DNA of 64,000 nt, from the NCBI GenBank assembly GCA_023974075.1, contig JAMFTG010000072.1:379005-443004 (forward strand). Direction: 5' to 3'. Made by a program: the position numbers and the translations under genes. The notes under the pieces are model-generated. The model was not told where the DNA came from and did not search any database. It worked only from the letters and a program-made list of their open reading frames with translations. This document shows positions 34,337 to 46,500 of the stretch, one piece after another (the stretch's first letter is position 1; each line of letters opens with the position of its first letter). This stretch comes from Chaenocephalus aceratus. Its lineage: Eukaryota > Chordata > Actinopteri > Perciformes > Channichthyidae.

Positions 34337-35725
34337 TTAAAGAGCCATCAGTTACATCTCCCATTTCTATCGATATGGGTAAACCCAAGTGTTCTGATTG
34401 CGCGCTAATCAATAACCGAGGTTGAAGGGGAGCCGCGTTTCGGGAAGAGGAAATTGAGAAAGCCGCGAGCATTACTCACCGCTCTCACTGACCAAACACA
34501 CAAACATCTGAAAGCTGGAATCACATCTAAATAAAGTCAAATCAAACGGCGTTAAATCACAGACATGTCGTCAACTCCCTCGTTAAGATTTAATGGTGTT
34601 CTCGTAGTTCACGGTGCGGAATTTGGCATTAAAAGAAAACAAATCTCACACACCGATGAAAATGAGACAAGCATGATGACCAAACATCTCAGCCCACTCA
34701 CTTTAACACTCCCATTGATCAAAAACATTTCCAAGCGTTGAAACCCTCCACCAGACTTGCTGTGGTTAGCTTGTGTCAGGGTGAAATATTAAAAGCTCTC
34801 CATGATGGACTTCTGGGATCGAAGCACTACATAATTCAACACTTACCAGAAACATCAGACAGTGGCAGAAAAGATGTCCATTAATATTGCCGGTATATAT
34901 TTATCTTGGCATTTTGTTAAACCAAACTGGATGACATATTATCCTCCAGTTTTTTCCTAACACCTGGGCTTTCATTTGGCACGGTTCAAATAGCTACACC
35001 CATGCAGCACATGTTTGGCCTCATTAAAACAACTTTTCCTGTAATGGGGTACTGATGACTTTAAATATTAATATCCAATATCAAAATAAATATGCAGTAA
35101 AAGAAATTAAGCCTTCGAGCAAGAAAAGGGGCGTTTGTAAGACTCCGATTTCTTTCATATTCGTAAGTGCTTTTCTTTCAAACACCTTAGCACAATCACT
35201 AGACATTGTTTTGTGCTGAATTGCACTTTCAAGTAGCACTATAATTACTTTTAGAAGAATAATATACATAGATATAGAAACTATGACTGGAAAAAAGTAC
35301 TTTAATTTGAAATTAACTCGGCAACCCCAATGCTATTGCTAACCATTGATTTTCAGCTAATCGCTTGTATAATGTACGTTTGAAAAATGTTTGACAGACT
35401 GATTATTTATCACAGAGCAATTGGGGTCTTATAAAAGTGGGATAAACAGGAAAGCAGCAGAGGACTGGTAATCACATGAGGTCCCAAGCTTTCCCAGAAT
35501 ATAAGCCAGGAGAACAGCTTGTTGTTTTGAAATATCCCCATGTTTGGTGATTGGGTACACTGTATGGAGTTTATTCCCTGGTGTGTACTTTAAACCTGTT
35601 TATAAAATTAACAATGACATTAACAGATTCAGAGGGGGAGGCTATTCTTAAACTCTCATGCATCTCATTCGGCTTTTTATTGTAACTGTTATGGGAGCAA
35701 TGGATGCCGTAGGGAGGCTGTAATG
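34337..35725. other. Unassigned sequence
   Basis: No gene, RNA or repeat recognised. Confidence 0.4.
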
Positions 35726-35802
35726 TTAAAGGTCCGTGTCATGCTTTTCTGGTTATGACCCGTCCCCTTGTGTGTTATGAAGGCTTTTCTGCATGTAAAC
35801 GG

Positions 35803-36387
35803 TGTTAGAAATTAAAATCAATGTTTTATGGCATAATGTACCTTAAACATACCGTCAGTTTAAATGCTATTTATTCTGGAAAAACCCGGAAGTTCTCAAT
35901 ACCAAGCTTTTGTTCTGAAAATCCGTCATGACGACATCCGGGACTACCGCCCATTAGTATCATTAAAGTGGCTATTGACGCCGTTAACATGTATTACATA
36001 TAAAGTTATGAAAGAGATAAGGAGGAGAAAAGGCATGTGGAAGTAAACAATGAATGTAAAATGTCGGAATCCTCTGTTTAACGCGAGATCGGATACAGAC
36101 GAAGGGGGGGGGGGGGGGGGAAGTCCCCTACGGCACTACAGCTCCCAGAGAGGAGGAGCGAACAGCCAGAAGCGGGAAGAACGAATGTTTTGTAAACTCT
36201 CTTCTGCACGGCCAGCACCGGGAGAGGAAGCTGCAGACTTTCTCTCCTGACTGAACAATATCCTGCTTGTAACATTACCGCGCTTTTTATTAATTAAAGT
36301 ACCAATTTTGAACCTACTCAGAGACTCCATTTAGTCTCCTTTTTAAGCTTCTTACCTGGACGCGAGAATAACGAACACAGCATAACA
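35803..36387 (+). mobile_element. Solo LTR nested in Kolobok-like element
   Basis: TGTTAG...ATAACA ends, a 4-bp duplication acgg (35799-35802 and 36388-36391), and absence of the segment from the paralog at 56.57 kb identify a solo LTR of 585 bp. It contains a 17-nt G-run (36104-36120) and an ATTAAA-type signal near 36295 followed by about 90 bp to the end, as in an R-U5 region. No internal retroviral or retrotransposon genes remain. Confidence 0.75.
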
Positions 36388-36534
36388 ACGGTCAAAAGTC
36401 AAAAACCCTCAAAAGTACACCCTGTAGCGAGTAAAACTCTAACACAGAAAATACCTGTCTGTGCTGCCCCAGAACGCCTCGTTGGAGATTTCTCATTTTT
36501 CATTGTTTGCTTCCTGGGTTCTGTGACGTGTGTG

Positions 36535-37099
36535 TCACTACCCGATCTGCATCCCTGCCCTATCTGCAGTGCGCATGCGCGAGATGGTCCACCATATTTG
36601 ACAACGCCATACGGTAACTCTAATAGGACACTTGACACAGTGGCGTTTGGCAAAGCAGAAAAAGAAAACTCAAAAAACCCGACAATATTAATCTGAACGA
36701 GAGAGATGAGTTATTGTTATTACAAACGTCACTTCACTAATATTTAACAACTCCTTTTATTGGGTCCTTTTATTGGGTTACATTGTCAGAATAAGTGAGA
36801 AATGGATTTAACTTCTGACAGCTATCATACATACTGAACAAATATTCACTGTGAATGTATGCAATATGTATGACATTCATAATATCTAATTACATTAACT
36901 GTGAATGTCCTTCATTTTATTTAAAATAAAATAAAATAACAAAAGATTTTTGTATAGATATTTGAGACGTTTATGACTCGATTTGCACGATGCAAATCGG
37001 GCAGCCGTCTAGATGTCAAATGTCCTATTAGAGTTGCCGTATGTAGTTGTCAAATATGGCGGACCATCTCACACATGCACACTGCAGATCGGGTAGTGA
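36535..37099. mobile_element. Foldback element F, copy 1, nested in Kolobok-like element
   Basis: Inverted ends TCACTACCCGATCTGCA / complement continue inward through 'gcatgcgcgagatggtcc', 'catatttgacaac' and 'aactctaataggaca' (~115 bp arms, degenerate further in). The interior shares 'gagagatgagttattgttat' and 'cattgtcagaataagtgaga' with copy 2 at 39286-39860. The 56-kb Kolobok copy lacks it. Confidence 0.75.
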
Positions 37100-37769
37100 C
37101 AGTGTGAACACTCAAATCAACAACAAATGACCGGATTGGCCCAAATGGACTAATCGGTGGAGCCCCTCCCACACCAGGACTTGTTTTTACTTCGGCTGTG
37201 AGTGTTTGTGTGCTCAGGAGGAATTTCGCTTGTTCTCGCTGTATCACCGATCCGGAAACCTGTCCACTCCTCGCTCCAGCGAACCTCCCAAAAGCCTCGC
37301 AACGAGCCTCGCAAAAGCCTTGCAACGTCCCAACCAATCGGAGCACACTGGGCTCACGGGGGGGGGGCAAGAGCTCCAACAAGCCGTTTAGGACAGAGAG
37401 AATACACATACTCTCAGAGATGCTGTTTGAGAAACCAATGTGATTTGGAAAATTGCACAATTTAAATCTATTCTAGTCGACCTCAACGATGGAAATATGA
37501 TCAGTAGAAATGGTCATGACATGGGACCCTTTAATATATATTATGAAGCTTTGGGTTTAGATATGGATGTCACAAAGTTATGTTTGGGAACGATAGCCCC
37601 ACATGTAACGTATCAAGACACAGAGTTTGACACAAATTTCAGATGTTCAGGTTTTCTTATCCCCACGCACTGAGTGTCTAAAAGCCTTAAGTGTTAAACA
37701 AAGCAAGACTGAGTTGCTAATGTTAGCATACACATTAATAAAGTAGGCTAGCATTCTGGACCAACCCAT

Positions 37770-38285
37770 CAGTCTCACGGCATTTCGTGTTATAGTCACG
37801 AAATTAATTTCATCTATTGATTCGTGTTCACCAGCACGATTTTCACTTTTTTCTTCGTGTCACACAGAACGATTTTAAAAGCAATGTATTTCTATTGGTA
37901 GTGTGTTTCGTGCCTGCACCACGTCTTTTTGTCCGGTCGGGTCTTGGAAGACCAGAAGCTGTGTGGTTCATAAAAACATTTTCTTACTCAATATCTTACC
38001 CTAAGCCTAACCCTTTTATTTTAAATTGTATAATGTCGGAGTTTTCTTGCCGTCCGTGAGGAAAATAAATGTCTCAGAGCCTCAGAATACTGAAACCTGT
38101 ATTTTTGTCATCTTTTTTTCCTTCTAATTTGTTATTATTTGGTGCAGGCACGAAACATACTACCAATAGAAATACATTGCTTCTAAATCGTTTCTGTGTG
38201 ACATGAAAAAAATGGCGAAATCGTGTTGGTGAACACGAATCAATAGATTAATTTCGTGACTATAACACGAAATGCCGTGAGACTG
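37770..38285. mobile_element. MITE W, copy 1 (516 bp, ~140-bp TIRs)
   Basis: Ends CAGTCTCACGGCATTTCGTG and complement; arms extend through 'tagtcacgaaattaat', 'attcgtgttcacca' and 'aatgtatttctattggtagt'. The core contains 'ccggtcgggtcttggaagac' and 'taccctaagcctaaccc'. A second copy is at 49800-50296. No TSD could be fixed. Confidence 0.85.
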
Positions 38286-38643
38286 TGTGTTGTCTGGACA
38301 AGCTAACACACAGTAGAGAAATACAACAAAGTAAATGTGCTTGTAGTTATCTTTAGTACATCATTTGTAACCCCACAAAATAATATAGGAGCCTATAATG
38401 TAGCAGGCTTTGGTTAAATTGCTAGGAAAGTAAAGCTAGTTAGCCAAACGTGCTAACATTTGTAGCATACGTAGGAGCAGAAAAAACACCAGTCCTTATG
38501 CTTTTGCTCTGCTTTATGTTTGACACCTTGTGTTGTTACCGTGTTGGATTATGCTTTAGCGATGTGTTCCCACCTCTCAGTCGATATGTAGCCCTACTGG
38601 TATACAAGTTAATCATAAACCAGAAAATGATAGCCAAAATAAC

Positions 38644-40298
38644 TAGGGCTGTCAACGATTACAATTTTTAATCAGATTAATCACAGCTTAAAAATTAATT
38701 AATCATGATTAATCACCATTCAAACTATGTCCAAAACATGCCATTTATTTATGTATATTGTTGTGGGAATGGAAAGATAAATGAAAGCAGGCGGATATAT
38801 CCATTTAACAACACAGTAGCCTATCTATGTTTATTATAAAAAATGTCTGCATGTCAAAATGAAAGCCAACCCACACACCTATCAATCATCAAAACCGTGG
38901 GGTCTTAATTCATTACGTGTTGATTTCTATCAACGGGGGAGTACTTCAGGAAAGTCGACAGGGGGGGGGGGGCGGCGGCTAGTGGAGTACTTCGTGACCA
39001 CAGAGTGTGCACGTTGTGATCAGCTGTTTTAGCGCAGTTCTCCAGTGAAGGGGGGAGTCTCCCTCCGCAGCAGTTGGGTAGTTTTGGCACAGTTCCGTTG
39101 TACAGACCGACGTTAACAGCAGCCCTGTCTGTGCACACGGAGACCGACTCTGTCGTCCGGTGATCTAACCGCCGTCTGAAAAGCTTCACAAGTACGTCGG
39201 TACGCAAATGCGCTTTGTGACACAAGTGACGGTACGCATTTCAGATTACGCACATAACCTGCGTACCAGTTATGTGCACCCCTTGTGACTACCCGATCCG
39301 TCACCCTGCCCGATCGTTCTGCGCATGTGCGAGAGGGGTCCGCCATGTTGGACAACTCCGGACGGCAACACCAGATGGACACTTGACACAGTGGCTTTTA
39401 GCAAAGCTCAAAAAGAAAAACCGAGAGAGATGAGTAATTGTTATTACAACGTGGACTTCACTATTATTTAACAACTCTTTTTATTGGGTTCTTTTATTTG
39501 GGGTTAAGTACATTGTCAGAATAAGTGAGAAATAGATTTAACTTCTGTTAGACAGCCATATGCCATACATTTTTGCATACATTCACAGTAAAATATTTAT
39601 TCAGTATGATAGCTGTCTAACAGAAGTTAAATCTATTTCTCACTTATTCTGACAATGTACTTAACCCAAATAAAAGAACCCAATAAAAAGAGTTGTTAAA
39701 TAATAGTGAAGTCACGTTGTAATAACAATAACTCATCTCTCTCGGTTTTTCTTTTTGAGCTTGCTAAAAGCCACTGTGTCAAGTGTCCATCTGGTGTTGC
39801 CGTCCGGAGTTGTCCAACATGGGCAGAACCGATCGGGCAGGGTGACGGATCGGGTAGTGACACTCCTGTACCAGAGCCATATTATTACTATTATATGGCT
39901 CTGCCCTGAACTACAGCAAAAATATTCTGCGTCGGGACTTCCTGCAACAACACCACGCCGTTATCAAAGATGTTCTATTGAGAAGACGATCACTACGTGA
40001 CAAAAGTTTTTCAAAACCGTGGCGACTGAAATCAATCTTACTAACTGCTGTCTGTGCATTTACTTCCGCGCGAGTTGGCAGACTTTATTTTGCTTCCTTT
40101 AACATCATTTTTCATGGTGGGGCTAAGCCCTTTCTTGGTATGGGTGTAGCCTACCCCAGCCATACCCTGGCGCTGCCACTGGTGGCACGTATGGGGCGGG
40201 CCATTCTGCACATGCGTTAAATGCGTTAAATATTTTTAACGCAATTAATTCAAAAAATTAATTACCCCGCCGTTAACGCGATAATTTTGACAGCACTA
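38644..40298. mobile_element. hAT element with nested foldback
   Basis: Ends TAGGGCTGTCAACGATTA (left) and complement of TAGTGCTGTCAAAATTAT (right), flanked by the perfect 8-bp TSD aaaataac (38636-38643 and 40299-40306). 'ttaatcatgattaatcac' and 'aacgcaattaatt' subterminal repeats are typical of this fish hAT group. The interior holds a G-run near 38962, no intact transposase, and foldback F copy 2. Confidence 0.85.
39286..39860. mobile_element. Foldback element F, copy 2 (~250-270 bp inverted arms)
   Basis: Left arm 39286-39556 and right arm 39612-39860 are almost perfect inverted copies starting TGACTACCCGATCCGTCACC, with ~55 bp between them. The right arm lacks ~22 bp ('cgcatgtgcgagaggggtcc') present in the left. 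It is nested inside the hAT at 38644-40298. No coding region. Confidence 0.9.
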
Positions 40299-40472
40299 AA
40301 AATAACACAAGTTGTGGAAAAACTTCACGTTAGTAAGTTCAGTTGCTTGTCTCTTTTGGTTCCACAATATTCCATGCAATATACAATAATATATGCATTA
40401 TTCTAAGTAGCAAGAGGCCCTTATTTATTTCTCGAGATACACTTTTTGTTATATTCCATGGAATGCTCTTGA

Positions 40473-40705
40473 CATCCCGATAGCAATGAATATCTGAAGT
40501 GCTTTGACAACAAATCCAATGGCCTACCTGCCTGTCAGCCTGCCATCGGGGCACAAACTGACCTCGTGCCCTCATTGGTCATGTGCGCGTTCGTGTGTGT
40601 TGGAGGAGTGGGCTCTGTGAGGAAGTTGCAGATTTTCTCCGTTGTGTATTTTCAAATTCTAGCGATCTCGAGCCGGTTTCTCAAACTTACCTACCCCCAC
40701 CTTTA
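40473..40705. repeat. Dispersed repeat U, copy 2 (empty site for the piggyBac-like insert)
   Basis: Matches 16852-16873 plus 17421-17711, without the piggyBac-like segment: here 'agcaatgaatatctgaagtg' replaces the TTAA junction. Class unknown. Confidence 0.7.
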
Positions 40706-40784
40706 ACCAGTAACAAAACAGGAAACACAAAATCACTCTTTCGAGGAAAAACGAATTGCTATCATCAGGAGCTTGAACACGGAA

Positions 40785-40965
40785 TACGCACATGGAGCAG
40801 GCTTGAATGTAGTCACGAAGGAAACGAACTGGCACTGGACAGGTGGGGACTAAAACAGTATATTACCAAGGTGAGGGGCACAGGTGGAAACAATCACGAA
40901 CAGGAAAGACGGGCGGGGAGCATGGAGTCCTGAAACGAGAGGGAGAATTACTTTTCAAAATAAAA
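40785..40965 (-). mobile_element. LTR-like fragment (family L1), inverse copy
   Basis: The reverse complement of part of 27892-28100: 'gtggggactaaaacagtata', 'caaggtgaggggcacaggtg', 'cgagagggagaattactttt'. Only a portion is present. Confidence 0.55.
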
Positions 40966-41993
40966 CAAGAGATTTCACTGTTTTTGCTTTTCATCCCTGA
41001 AGTGGCTGTGGGCTATTCTTAAAGCATCTCCAGACTTTAAAGAGCTCCAACACAGATCAATGCGAGACCGCAGGCCTGAAAGCTTGTTGTTGGATACAGG
41101 TCTGTAAATAAAAAGGCTTTCATCCCACTCATTGTAACCGAACTGTTGAAACAGAACAGATCCTACTTTGTAAGTGAAAACAGTTCGTCTCGTATAAAGC
41201 CTTTGTTCCAGTGATATTTCTGTAAAACAAACGCCTGTTTTCCAACAGACTTCCAGAAAGGATTTGTAGGAACCTTCCTGAGAATTTCTCTTTTTTTAGG
41301 AGATGAAAGAACTAAACTTTTTTTATGGAAATTCTCAAGTAGTAACCCTTTATGAGATCAGTGCTGTGTGGAGGCCTTTCATTAATAAGATCCACAACCT
41401 TTCCTAAGTTCCCTCATTATTGAACGACTGTCTTTTCAGGCTGACCTTTAGTTAACGAGTCCAATAGGCCTCGTGTTTTAAATGTCAGAGCACCGTGCTA
41501 ATAAGCTACTGATTATATGGACCATCTGATTTGAGTTTAAAATGTTGCCTCTTATTACGATCCACTAAATATCATATGTTAATCAGCCAAGCAACCACTG
41601 CCAGACAGAACAATACAGCGTACGTAAGGACCTCTATTGAAAACTGGCTTGGAGAAGAAACAGTCCAGTGCTTTGAAAAGAGGCGACATTAACCGGACAC
41701 CTCCCGATGACAGGTCGTAGGAGCGAGGGCCAAGCGGTGACTCAGAGTTACGAGAAATCTCTGTGAACGAGTGACATTTACAGAGCCATTAAAAAGCAGG
41801 CGGTGAGATGCTAATGTGCTTCTTCGTTTCTCCGCTCCAGGGATCAGAGGTTTTGGATCATTATAGGCTGCGGCCAATCAGCATCTCCGGATGGCGGTTA
41901 TTACCTCCGCAACCTCGAAGAGGCACTTAACTAAAGCGGGACATCATTCCTCTGAAGGAGCCGAGAGGTGATGGTGTTGCAGTCATGTTGAAT
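40966..41993. other. Unassigned sequence
   Basis: No coding, RNA or repeat feature recognised. Confidence 0.4.
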
Positions 41994-42059
41994 TAACATC
42001 CTTACACAGATAGCTTTGTATCTGTGTACAGATACAAAGCTATCTATGTAAGGATGTTA
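41994..42059. repeat. 66-bp near-perfect hairpin
   Basis: Arms of about 31 bp (taacatccttacacagatag ... and complement) with a tgta loop and a single mismatch. It stands alone, without TIR-type subterminal sequence. It could fold as an RNA hairpin of precursor-miRNA size, but nothing shows transcription. Confidence 0.9.
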
Positions 42060-42309
42060 GTGATAACGGCATCTAAACCAAGTGGTGCGTCTTCTTGCTG
42101 CAGGAAAGTGCTGTAGGGCGAGTCGGTACACGGTGACATCGCTTTGAGATCACTTGACAGGTGCAGTAACCCATCACAGTCCACCTGCTTCCACTCCTAC
42201 TGATATTTATTTAACTTTATTATTTGCCTTTACTTTGTTGTTTTGATGTCTGATCTTACCTTCGTGGCCTTCGTTCCTTTGAACGGCGCTATATATGTAC
42301 ATTTTATTT
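42060..42309. other. Unassigned sequence
   Basis: Nothing recognised between the hairpin and the LINE tail. Confidence 0.4.
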
Positions 42310-43050
42310 TTATAATTATTAGGTTCTTTATTTGTCATACGAACACAGCTGGAGTAGTTATGTCGATGGAAATCTTGTGTCACAGGCTTCTCCAACAGAG
42401 CAACACAAAACACAGATAAACAGACAAATATAGTGCAAGTAAATACAAGAAGAAAAATAGTTTGAAAAAGTGCAATAAGAGTCTTTATGCAAGTTATTGA
42501 AATATGATATATTGGATAAATAGATAAATAATGTTTAAGTAGCAGCTGCATGTTGTGGATGTTGTTTCTAAGTGCAGGTGTTTAACAGTCTTCTGGCCTG
42601 TGGGATGAAGCTGTCTCTGAGTCTGGTGGTTCTAGTCCGGATGCTGCGGTACCGCCTGCCAGACTGAACCGTTTGTGGCGGGGGGGGACGGGGGTCTTTG
42701 ATAATCCGGAGGGCTTTCTTCCTGAGCTGCTGGGAGTGAAGGTCCTCCGTGGATGGCAGCTCCGTCCTGGTGATGTTCTGAGCAGTTTCCACCACCCTCT
42801 GTAAAGCCTTACGGGCCGTGATGCAGCCAGTCAGGACCCTCTCTAGGGAGCACCTGAAGGAGGTCAGGACCCTCTCTATGGAGCACCTGAAGGTCAGGAC
42901 CCTCTCTATGGAGCACCTGAAGGTCAGGACCCTCTCTATGGAGCACCTGAAGGTCAGGACCCTCTCTATGGAGCACCTGTAGAAGTTGCAGAGTGTCCTG
43001 GAGTCCATGTTGAACCTCCTCAGCCTGCGGAGGAAGAAGAGCCGCTGTCG
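42310..43050 (-). mobile_element. LINE family T, copy 3, with RT C-terminus
   Basis: Tail 'gttctttatttgtcatacga' and 'gtcacaggcttctccaacag' match family T copies 1 and 2. The minus frame 42568-43008 reads the C-terminus of a fish non-LTR retrotransposon protein: 'CITARKALQRVVETAQNITR', 'ELPS', 'KKALRIIKDP', 'GRRYRSIRTRTTRLRDSF', 'PQARRLLN'. The copy is 5'-truncated within a 30-bp array (about 42831-42985) in which the FRCSIERVLT decapeptide is repeated. Confidence 0.8.
42831..42985. repeat. 30-bp tandem repeat inside LINE coding sequence (5 copies)
   Basis: Unit gtcaggaccctctctatgga + gcacctgaag, five copies (the first with a 3-bp insertion). All indels are multiples of three, so the decapeptide repeat stays in frame with the downstream RT C-terminus. 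Confidence 0.9.
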
Positions 43051-44667
43051 CTCAATGGACGCTAATATAAAAGAAGGAAAGTGCTTTTCGTGTCGTGAAT
43101 AAAACCACGAGGGATTGTTGACTTATTTGTTGCATACCTCCCGTATTAAACTCACGCCCATCCCGTGCTAATTTGAACTCGAACCACATCCTTCCTGAAA
43201 CCGAAAGAAATATACTGAACAGAATATGAAAAGTGATTCTACGAACCATTGTATGAAGACGTGTTGACAATGAACTCCTTCCGGCTAACGTAATAAGAGC
43301 TGGTTACGAGTCGTGCTACTGGCTTTGAAAAGTGCTTGTTTGCTGATCTGTGGAAAATAAATCCAACCAAACGTATCGACAACTTTTTGGACAAGTTCGC
43401 CTCAAGTTACAACCCGGCGACCATTGCACTTGTTTTATATACCCTGCTAATTAGTGAAGACAAAACACGTGATGCTCTGCCCTCAACCCACTTCAGAGGT
43501 TACCATAACAACTTACATGTTGCTTTTTCTCAAGATGTCTTAGCGATGATAAGATGTCATTTTCACATGTCAATCTCCTGAGTGATGCATTTCCTTTCTG
43601 CTGAAAAAGATATACTTGTTTACTCTTTTAATCCTCTGAAAAAATTCATAGGAAGTTCCCGGACAGAAGTGTTTAGACAATTCCTCAAATCCAGTTGGAA
43701 ATAAAGTTTCCCATAGAAATTAATTTCCGCAATACATCTCCTCGGAGGCGACAACAAACTAACGGCATCTGCACCCGGAGAAGGATATCTCTCTGCTTTG
43801 TTTACACAAGCATCTTGACAAAGTGAGGAAGCCGTGTGCGTAAATTTAGAGCTGTTTTCTCTGTTTAAGACACTAAAATAATCCACTATAAACATATCGG
43901 CTGCCAAGGGACCAAATACAAACATTTCACAGTCGCCAGTAGAAAAGTGGTGTTTTCAGCATCCGTCAAAATGCAGCGAGGTGCCAAAATAAAGAGACAG
44001 AGACAGATGCAAAAGAGACTGTGCATGATATACATCTGATAAGACTTACTGGCTTGGTTACCACTGAAGTGTTCAATCCGGTAGTAGCAGAATACTTGTT
44101 TACGTGTGCATATACACATGGATATTGCAGCAGGTAGTGCTATATCATCTGGAAGCAGTTATTTCGCCTCAGGGGCTATCAGTCTTCAGCCGGTCGTTTT
44201 GGACAGACGAGCACCCTTGGTCAGTCCGCTCACATTTCCTTTTGTGATGAATGATATCCTGAAGGCGGCAGAGTGTTGAACCCCATTCTGCTCAGTGTCT
44301 GTCCTCTGAGTTCTTACATTTAAAGAGGACAAAGCAGGTCATAGGAGAGGACCTGAAATAGCTGCACTGCATCTCCCGAATTACGTAGTTTCACTCAATG
44401 TGCGACATTGCTTGTGAACTCTTTGACCCGACTTGACATGGCTAGCAGTGAGTGCGTCTCTCTGCTCACTTTCAATGCGAATGGCGTTTTCATCAGTTAA
44501 GGGCTGGACTATTTCGTTGCATGGACTAAAGAGAAATGGTAGCTGATGCTGTGTTACAATTCAAGGACAAAAACAAAAGAAAGGCAGGTTCGACTCTTTA
44601 CTTCAGATACTAAAATAAAGGCAAGTAAACCAGGTAAATGGCAACAATGGTCACGATCTTAGTTTTA
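43051..44667. other. Unassigned sequence
   Basis: No domain in the frames at 43336-43581 or 43620-43925, and no repeat recognised. Confidence 0.4.
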
Positions 44668-45061
44668 TGTCACGGTTTTAGTTTGGTCTGTCTTGTCATG
44701 GTTTTATTTTGCTGTTCTGTTCTCCCCGTGTCTTCCTCCCTGCCGTTAGTGTCCCTGGTGTGTCTGATTGTCTGGTTGTGTTCACCTGTTGCCCTCGTGT
44801 TTCTCCTCCCTGCCGGCTGGTTCTCGTCTCGTGATTACCCCCCCTGTATTTAGTCTCTTCCTGTGTTCGGTGTTGGTTCATTATTTGTCGTTCACGTCTC
44901 CCTTCATGTTGGTCGCAGTCACCCTTTGTTTGGATGCTGCCTCGTACCTGTTCTGGATTCTTGTTTTTTCAGCTTTTGGAAATAAAGCTCGCCTTTGTTT
45001 CCTTTCGAAACCTGCTTCCTCCTCATCTGCATGTGTGGTCCTATTTTCCCCAAGCGTGACA
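44668..45061 (+). mobile_element. LTR-like element (family L2)
   Basis: Starts TGTCACGGTTTTAG and ends CAAGCGTGACA, ideal TG...CA ends with a 7-bp inverted TGTCACG/CGTGACA. It carries a U3-like pyrimidine-rich part, 'tgtatttagtctcttcctgt' and 'ggaaataaagctcgcctttg' (polyadenylation signal). Its first part resembles the solo LTR at 33879. I could not find a clean TSD. Confidence 0.65.
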
Positions 45062-45071
45062 AAAATAACTG

Positions 45072-45640
45072 GCAAGGCAAGGCAAGTTTATTTATATAGC
45101 ACTTTTCAACACAAGGCAATTCAAAGTGCTTTACAAAAAAAAAGACATTAAGAAAATGGCATTTAAAATTAGTCATTAAATATAAAAATAATAAAAGAAA
45201 CATTAAAAGAAAAAGTACATGGATAAAAGTTACAGTGCAGTCTAAGATGTGAATATATCAATTAAAAGCAGCGGCAAAAAGAAAAGTCTTCTTGCTGGAT
45301 TTGAAAGTAGTCAGAGTTGCAGCGGACCTGCAGGTTTCTGGGAGTTTGTTCCAGATACTTGGAGCATAATAACTGAACGCTGCTTCTCCATGTTTAGCTC
45401 TGACTCTGGGGACAGAAGCTGACCAGTCCCTGAAGACCTGAGAGATCTGGATGGTTCATAATTTAACAGAGGTCAGAAATGTATTTGGGCCTAAACCATT
45501 CAGTGCTTTATAAACCAGTATTTAGAAATCTATTCTTTGACACACAGGAAGCCAGTGTAAAGACTTCAGAGCAGGAGTGATCCACTTTCTTAGTGTCAGT
45601 GAGGACTCGAGCAGCGGCGTTGAACATAAGGGCAGACGTC
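45072..45640 (-). mobile_element. 5'-truncated Rex1/L2-type LINE end
   Basis: The plus strand begins with the tail in inverse (ggcaaggcaaggcaagttta, 'ttcaaagtgctttacaaaaa'). Further on, the minus strand contains remains of the C-terminal coding part ('NAAARVLTDT' near 45610, 'LSGLQGLVSF' near 45430). Frameshifts abound. Same family as the plus copy at 60715-61156 and the tail at 46388. Confidence 0.8.
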
Positions 45641-46387
45641 AGTTACTGGGAGGCTATGCATCCTGGAAAGCTAAGTCTCATGGCACCGAGACAATCTGGC
45701 AGTGCACTGGTGGAAGTGGATCTGTATTTATACCAGAGACCTGAGTAAGCTAAAACCTGCTGAGCACACGGTTGAGTTTCTTTAAACTTATCCCAAAACA
45801 GCAAAACGATGGTATGACTGAAACAAACCCAACCCGACAATATCTTCCATGTAGACTAAAGTACCGTCATGTGGTGCGCAAATGTTTAGACAAGTTTCCG
45901 AGGCACACGGATGAATCAGAATTGCAGCTTTTTATGTGAGGATTTAATAATTCACGAAAAGGGTCCAGCCAAAATGTTTTTCCTCCTCTTCAGAACGGCA
46001 TCACCGGGATAAAATGTGTTTATAGACAACCCAAATGAAGCGTGCAATACAAGAGTGTCTGTGTGATGAAATGCACCATAACGTGTATACAATTGGAATT
46101 TATTTAACAAGCTTTGAGGCCGACTCCGCACGAGGAAACTAGGGAGCTGGTGAGCAGACCACATGTCCCATGTCCTCTTTTGATGTGATTTCCAAAACGT
46201 GTACGTTCAACATTTTGTTCTTGTCAGCCCGTATAAATACTTTGATAGAACCATAGAAAGTGGAAGGCCCTGTGTTGTAAGTCTATATGATGTTTCATAG
46301 GCTTTGCCATCCAATAGGGTGACGCATTAATTATTCTCTGTACTTAAACAAGACCTAAGCTGGGTCCAAAATGATTCACTCATTCAC
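45641..46387. other. Unassigned sequence
   Basis: No feature recognised. Confidence 0.4.
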
Positions 46388-46500
46388 AAGGCAAGTTTAT
46401 TCATAAAGCACCTTTCAACACGAGGCGATTGAAAGTGCTCGAAACAAGACATTCATAGCATTAAGAAATAGTGCGGCAGAAACACGTTCATTCATTAGAA
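46388..46500 (-). mobile_element. Rex1/L2-type LINE tail fragment
   Basis: The block 'caaggcaagtttattcataa' ... 'cacgaggcgattgaaagtgc' is a diverged copy of the tail at 45072-45140; only ~110 bp remain. Confidence 0.65.

Larger units (their letters stand above)
35730..37530 (-). mobile_element. Kolobok-like element, copy 1, with two nested insertions
   Basis: Ends AGGTCCGTGTCATGC (left) and complement of AGGGTCCCATGTCATG (right) lie between TTAA at 35726-35729 and 37531-37534. Terminal AGG with a TTAA TSD points to Kolobok. It is the inverse of the 55971-56665 copy, with matching terminal halves. It is enlarged by a solo LTR (35803-36387) and a foldback element (36535-37099); minus these it is about 0.65 kb, like the other copy. 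A G-run of about 9-10 nt lies near 37360. Confidence 0.75.
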
